Positions 15,732 through 18,936 of a stretch of 18,936 bases of DNA are shown in pieces. Position 1 is the first letter of the stretch; each line of letters starts with the position of its first letter. Location of the stretch: assembly GCA_023229425.1 (NCBI GenBank), contig JALNZG010000018.1:1-18936 (forward strand). The letters run 5' to 3'. Source of the DNA: Ignavibacteriaceae bacterium. GTDB taxonomy: Bacteria > Bacteroidota > Ignavibacteria > Ignavibacteriales > Ignavibacteriaceae. The notes below the pieces were generated by a model, which saw only the letters and a list, made by a program, of their open reading frames with translations, had not been told where the DNA came from and searched no databases. Made by a program: the position numbers and the translations under genes.

Positions 15732-16718
15732 ATGAATTATAAATTATTAAGAAAGATTGTACTCGAGAATACTTCTTTTCTTCTTACCACGCACGTTAAT
15801 CCGGATGCTGATGCCATCGGCTCCGAGATGGCTTTTTATTTATTGTTGAAGAATCTCGGGAAAGAAGTTCATATTGTTAATACAAGTCAGACACCGTATT
15901 ATCTAGAATTTATGGATGCGGAAAATGTTATTCAATATTTTGATGAACAAAAGCATAACGATATTTTCAATCAAGTCGATGTACTCATCGCTTTAGATTT
16001 TAACCGTGGACAGCGGATGGTGCGCTTGGAAAATCTTTTTCGCCAAAGCACGAAATTAAAAATCTGTATTGATCACCATGAAGACCCGGAAGATTTTACA
16101 GATCATTTATTCTCTGAAACTACTTTTGCTGCAACCGGACAAATTATTTATAATTTTATTAAAGAAACGTCAATTGTAGAAATTGATCTTTCAATTGCGG
16201 AACCATTGTATGCCGCTATTATGACCGACACCGGTTCCTTCCGTTTTGATAGAACTACAGCGGATATCCATTTCATAGCGGCAGACTTACTTAATGCTGG
16301 GGTTAAACCAAATGATGTTTATACAAAAGTTTATGATACAAGCCGCATCGGAAAAATAAAATTGCTTGGTGATGCCATCCAATCATTAAAATTGCATGGC
16401 GATAAAAATGATATAGCGGTAATGATAATTACAAAGGAAGCTATGCAAAGAAGCGGCGCTGATGAAGCCGATACGGATGGATTTGTAAACCTTTGTCTTA
16501 CTATCGATAGCGTTCAGGTCGCTTTGAAATTTATGGAATTGGATGAAGGGTTCAAAGTTAGTCTTCGTTCAAAAGGGGAGATCAGTGTGCAGAAAATTGC
16601 CGCGGAGTATGGCGGCGGGGGACATCGAAACGCTTCCGGTATTCGCATCCGTGATAGGAAAATGGATGCGTTTATTCCTGTTTTAGTTGAAAGAGTAAGA
16701 CAATTTATTAGTGACTAA
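15732..16718 (+). CDS. DHH/DHHA1 family phosphoesterase (NrnA-like)
   Basis: A 328-aa two-domain phosphoesterase. Metal-binding motifs of the DHH domain are in order: HVNPDADAIGSE (from His21), ALDFN (Asp89), CIDHHED (DHH at 114-116) and MTDTGSFRFD (Asp166). The C-terminal DHHA1 substrate-binding domain ends with GGGGHRNASGIRI. This is the architecture of NrnA, a bifunctional oligoribonuclease (nanoRNase) and pAp phosphatase in Firmicutes; close relatives hydrolyse cyclic dinucleotides or pApA. Which activity this one has cannot be told. The protein is cytoplasmic, of normal length, and stands alone between two intergenic gaps. Confidence 0.92.
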   Translation: MNYKLLRKIVLENTSFLLTTHVNPDADAIGSEMAFYLLLKNLGKEVHIVNTSQTPYYLEFMDAENVIQYFDEQKHNDIFNQVDVLIALDFNRGQRMVRLENLFRQSTKLKICIDHHEDPEDFTDHLFSETTFAATGQIIYNFIKETSIVEIDLSIAEPLYAAIMTDTGSFRFDRTTADIHFIAADLLNAGVKPNDVYTKVYDTSRIGKIKLLGDAIQSLKLHGDKNDIAVMIITKEAMQRSGADEADTDGFVNLCLTIDSVQVALKFMELDEGFKVSLRSKGEISVQKIAAEYGGGGHRNASGIRIRDRKMDAFIPVLVERVRQFISD

Positions 16719-16925
16719 TCATAGGCTCACCTATTCAAATTGAAGCGAACTCACTGGTTGAGTTTTGCAACATTTAAACGTAAATTTAACCAAAGCCACT
16801 TAATTATTTTGCACAGCTATAACTTTGGCTTGCTGATTTATAAAACTTATTATGGATATCATTAAAGAGTAATATACTTTCATTATGTAGCGCTAAAATA
16901 TTTCTTAAAAATTATAGGTAACGAA

Positions 16926-18350
16926 ATGGAAAAATATAGTTTCATAATAGTTGATATTCTAATAGCTCTTGGAGCCGCAATAATGTTAATTGCAACAGTA
17001 ACCACCTATAAATTGATTAAAAAAATTAAATCAAGTCGCTATGCAAAAAAATGGGAAATGCTTTTTGTTTTTATGATTCTTTTTTTTCTAGGGTATATCA
17101 TTATTCTCTTCTTTTTGAAGGAGGGGGACAGAATATTATTTTCATATTTAGTTGGATTTATTTTTTTCTTTGGAGCGCTTTTCGTTTTTCTTGTAGTTCA
17201 TACCGGCAGGATGACTATTGTTGATCTCCTTAACACCACGGTTTCTAAAACTTATGTAGAAAATGTTATTCATTCGATGGCAGATACTTTAATTGTTATT
17301 GATACTGACGAAAACGCTTCGGTACGTACGGTAAATAATGCGGCATTAAACTTATTGAAGTATCAGGAAAATGATCTGGTCGGTCATTCCGTAAAAAAAA
17401 TATTGAGCCCAAATTTATACTCAAAAGCGCATGTGCTCAAGTTAAATGATCTGGATGAAGTCAAGGATGTCGAAACATCATATATTACTCAAGACGGGGA
17501 AGAAATCCCTATTAGCTTTTCTTCTTCGGTTCTTAGGGATAGCGGTGGAAATGTAGAAGGCGTTATTTATGTTGCTCAAGATATCAGAGAAAGAAAACAA
17601 GCTGAAGATAAAATAAAAAAGTACGTGATGCAGCTTAAAGAATCTGAGGAAAAGCTTAAAGAAATGAATGCGAGTAAAGATAAATTCTTCTCTATCATAG
17701 CGCACGATTTGAGAAATCCATTCGGAAGCGTTTTAGGATATTCGGAAATAATTTCTCAAGATTGTGAAACACTCGATAAAGCCGAACTTAAAGACTTTGC
17801 TGAGATGTTACATAAGCAAGCAAAAATTATTTACGATCTTTTGGAAAATCTACTTACCTGGTCAAGGGTACAAACCGGAAGAATGGTGTACAATCCCGAG
17901 CATTTAAATCTTGAAGAGAAAATGATGAAAGTATATTATCTATATAAGGAAGTAAGCGAGAAAAAGAATGTTGAACTAACCGTAAATTGTGATGTTCGAA
18001 GTCTTGTTTTTGTTGATGACAATATGATTTTTACTGTCATGCGTAATTTAGTTTCAAATGCCGTTAAGTTTTCTCCTAAGAATAGTGTAATCAAATTGAT
18101 TGCTAAGGAAGACAATAAGAATGTAGTAATTACTGTAGAAGATACAGGTGTTGGAATGACCGAAGAAGATCAACAGAAGTTATTTAAGATTGATGTTCAA
18201 CATTCTACAACGGGTACGGAAAATGAAAAAGGAACCGGACTCGGATTAATCCTTTGTAAAGAATTGGTCGAGAAAAATGGTGGAAATATTTGGGTTGAAA
18301 GCAAATTAGGGAGGGGAAGTAAATTTATCGTTACCATCCCCAAGGGGTAA
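16926..18350 (+). CDS. PAS-domain membrane sensor histidine kinase
   Basis: A 474-aa kinase. Three hydrophobic segments (about residues 6-30, 46-64, 69-91) form a small membrane unit with almost no periplasmic loop. A PAS domain follows (about 110-225; DTLIVIDTDENASVRTVNNA and the end EGVIYVAQDIRERKQAE), then a short coiled coil, the HisKA box FSIIAHDLRNPF (His260) and the ATPase domain with RNLVSNAVKFSP, DTGVGMTEED and GTGLGLILCKEL. The last 210 residues are closely similar to the same part of the TPR kinase upstream, so the two probably diverged from one kinase core with different sensor modules. No response regulator is adjacent. It ends 3 bp from the convergent GIY-YIG gene. The 207-bp gap before it holds nothing I can identify. 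Confidence 0.92.
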   Translation: MEKYSFIIVDILIALGAAIMLIATVTTYKLIKKIKSSRYAKKWEMLFVFMILFFLGYIIILFFLKEGDRILFSYLVGFIFFFGALFVFLVVHTGRMTIVDLLNTTVSKTYVENVIHSMADTLIVIDTDENASVRTVNNAALNLLKYQENDLVGHSVKKILSPNLYSKAHVLKLNDLDEVKDVETSYITQDGEEIPISFSSSVLRDSGGNVEGVIYVAQDIRERKQAEDKIKKYVMQLKESEEKLKEMNASKDKFFSIIAHDLRNPFGSVLGYSEIISQDCETLDKAELKDFAEMLHKQAKIIYDLLENLLTWSRVQTGRMVYNPEHLNLEEKMMKVYYLYKEVSEKKNVELTVNCDVRSLVFVDDNMIFTVMRNLVSNAVKFSPKNSVIKLIAKEDNKNVVITVEDTGVGMTEEDQQKLFKIDVQHSTTGTENEKGTGLGLILCKELVEKNGGNIWVESKLGRGSKFIVTIPKG

Positions 18351-18353
18351 GAT

Positions 18354-18557
18354 TTATTTTTTGAAAAATTTCTCTCTAATTCTTGCTTGTGTTCCATCAG
18401 CGGCTTGTTCTTGGTAGATGAGTGTGAAAGGACGAAAGTTTTTGGTGGATTTAACATATCCGTTGTTATGCCTTGATAATCTTTCTTCAAGATTTTCAGT
18501 CATTCCAACATAAATTAAATTGTGGGAGTTACTTTTTATTGCATAAACGGTGAACAT
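18354..18557 (-). CDS. GIY-YIG domain protein, short
   Basis: A 67-aa protein of the small GIY-YIG nuclease family (UPF0213/YhbQ-like). Visible elements are the GIY-equivalent VYAIKS and YIG-equivalent IYVGMT (about residues 4-19), the catalytic Arg region LEERLSRHNNG, YVKSTKNFRPFTLIYQE and the Glu of IREKFFKK. Members are usually about 80-95 aa and continue 10-20 residues past this point, so the C terminus is short. The start at 18557 begins where family similarity begins; the open frame further upstream runs through tRNA-Leu and its terminator and cannot be coding. Function of these small nucleases is largely unknown. Confidence 0.8.
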   Translation of the reverse strand: MFTVYAIKSNSHNLIYVGMTENLEERLSRHNNGYVKSTKNFRPFTLIYQEQAADGTQARIREKFFKK

Positions 18558-18578
18558 TATTCCTCTCGTCTTAAATAA

Positions 18579-18607
18579 AAAAAGCCAAACTAAATGTTTG
18601 GCTTTTT
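18579..18607 (-). terminator. Intrinsic terminator after tRNA-Leu
   Basis: Stem AAAAAGCCAAAC/GTTTGGCTTTTT (18579-18590 with 18596-18607), 5-nt loop, immediately 3' of tRNA-Leu on the minus strand and followed by a U-rich stretch. Confidence 0.88.
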
Positions 18608-18608
18608 G

Positions 18609-18694
18609 TACCGAAGGCCGGACTCGAACCGGCACATGGTTTAAGCCATACTGGATTTTGAGTCCAGCGCGTCTACCAATTCCGCCACTCCGGC
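18609..18694 (-). tRNA. tRNA-Leu (CAA)
   Basis: An 86-nt class II tRNA. Acceptor GCCGGAG pairs with CTTCGGT (first pair G-U, discriminator A, as Leu requires). The D-arm is GCG-GAATTGGTAGA-CGC, the anticodon arm CTGGA-CTCAAAA-TCCAG gives CAA, the long variable arm is ATGG-CTTAAA-CCAT and the T-arm is GCCGG-TTCGAGT-CCGGC. CCA is not encoded. The loop carries A37, a MiaA substrate type. Its 5' half is in phase with the 138-bp tandem repeat that lies directly upstream. Confidence 0.95.
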
Positions 18695-18936
18695 AAATGA
18701 ATACAATTTTCAAAAGATGAACAAATCCGACACATTGTTTAAGCCATACAAACCTTCGGGTCTATAAATAAACCTAAAGGTTTATAAACGGTATTTTGAG
18801 TCCAGTTTATCTACCAATTCCGCCACTCCGGCAAATGAATACAATTTTCAAAAGATGAACAAATCCGACACATTGTTTAAGCCATACAAACCTTCGGGTC
18901 TATAAATAAACCTAAAGGTTTATAAACGGTATTTTG
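18695..18936 (-). repeat. 138-bp tandem repeat of degenerate tRNA-Leu copies
   Basis: Unit 1 is 18695-18832; unit 2 starts at 18833 and is identical over the 104 bp present before the window ends. Each unit on the minus strand contains the tRNA-Leu acceptor 5' strand, D-arm and anticodon loop (36 of 40 positions identical to tRNA-Leu at 18655-18694), then a 40-nt insertion, the variable-arm sequence TATGGCTTAAAC and a decayed T-arm with no 3' acceptor strand. The D-stem 3' side CGC has become TAA. It therefore cannot form a normal tRNA. The insertion can form hairpins ATAAACC-TTTA-GGTTTAT and AGACC-CGAA-GGTTT. Confidence 0.85.

Noticed and set aside
16719..16925. Possible structured RNA in the gap before the PAS kinase
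   Set aside because: Only a 6-bp CCAAAG/CTTTGG pairing was found, no better than chance in this composition.
18558..18713. N-terminal extension of the GIY-YIG frame by about 52 residues
   Set aside because: It would translate through the tRNA-Leu and its terminator; family similarity begins at the Met encoded at 18557-18555.
18695..18936. CRISPR array
   Set aside because: The whole 138-bp unit repeats without unique spacers and is tRNA-derived.

Overview
The window is AT-rich DNA with tightly packed genes. Weak Shine-Dalgarno signals at many starts, a recurring promoter-like pattern TTG-N20-TATATTTA (close to the Bacteroidota sigma consensus), a two-subunit KorAB 2-oxoacid:ferredoxin oxidoreductase and TPR/PAS histidine kinases all point to the Bacteroidota/Chlorobi side, probably an Ignavibacteria-like bacterium. 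That placement is an inference from content; there is no rRNA here to confirm it.

Layout. Bases 1-300 carry tRNA-Cys(GCA) and tRNA-Gly(GCC) on the minus strand, each followed by a hairpin terminator. Bases 364-2924 hold a minus-strand three-gene operon of small membrane-anchored proteins that resemble minor pilins (PilX/PilW-like) but lack a normal prepilin leader; the last one carries Asp/His/Gly-rich inserts. A UPF0316 membrane protein (2962-3480) follows and is divergent from a long plus-strand run: pcm, miaA, an AtuA/DUF1446 protein, a separate small AtuA C-terminal-type protein, a divergent TrpF-like protein and prfB. These genes overlap or lie a few tens of bases apart. prfB is split by a +1 programmed frameshift whose stop codon is UAA rather than the usual UGA.

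The middle (8.7-10.1 kb) has a YjbQ-family gene, a minus-strand helical small protein interrupted by an in-frame UAA although its reading frame clearly continues, and a small membrane protein. Two orphan membrane histidine kinases (TPR type at 10.1-12.5 kb, PAS type at 16.9-18.4 kb) flank korA-korB and a DHH-family phosphoesterase. A strong terminator ends korAB, followed by a 119-bp element with 13-bp imperfect terminal inverted repeats.

The right end has a short GIY-YIG protein, tRNA-Leu(CAA) with its terminator, and a 138-bp tandem repeat whose units are degenerate tRNA-Leu copies with a 40-nt structured insertion. The repeat runs off the window. The most unusual items are the UAA frameshift site in prfB, the tRNA-Leu-derived tandem array, the stop-interrupted gene at 9.2-9.6 kb and the leaderless pilin-like operon.
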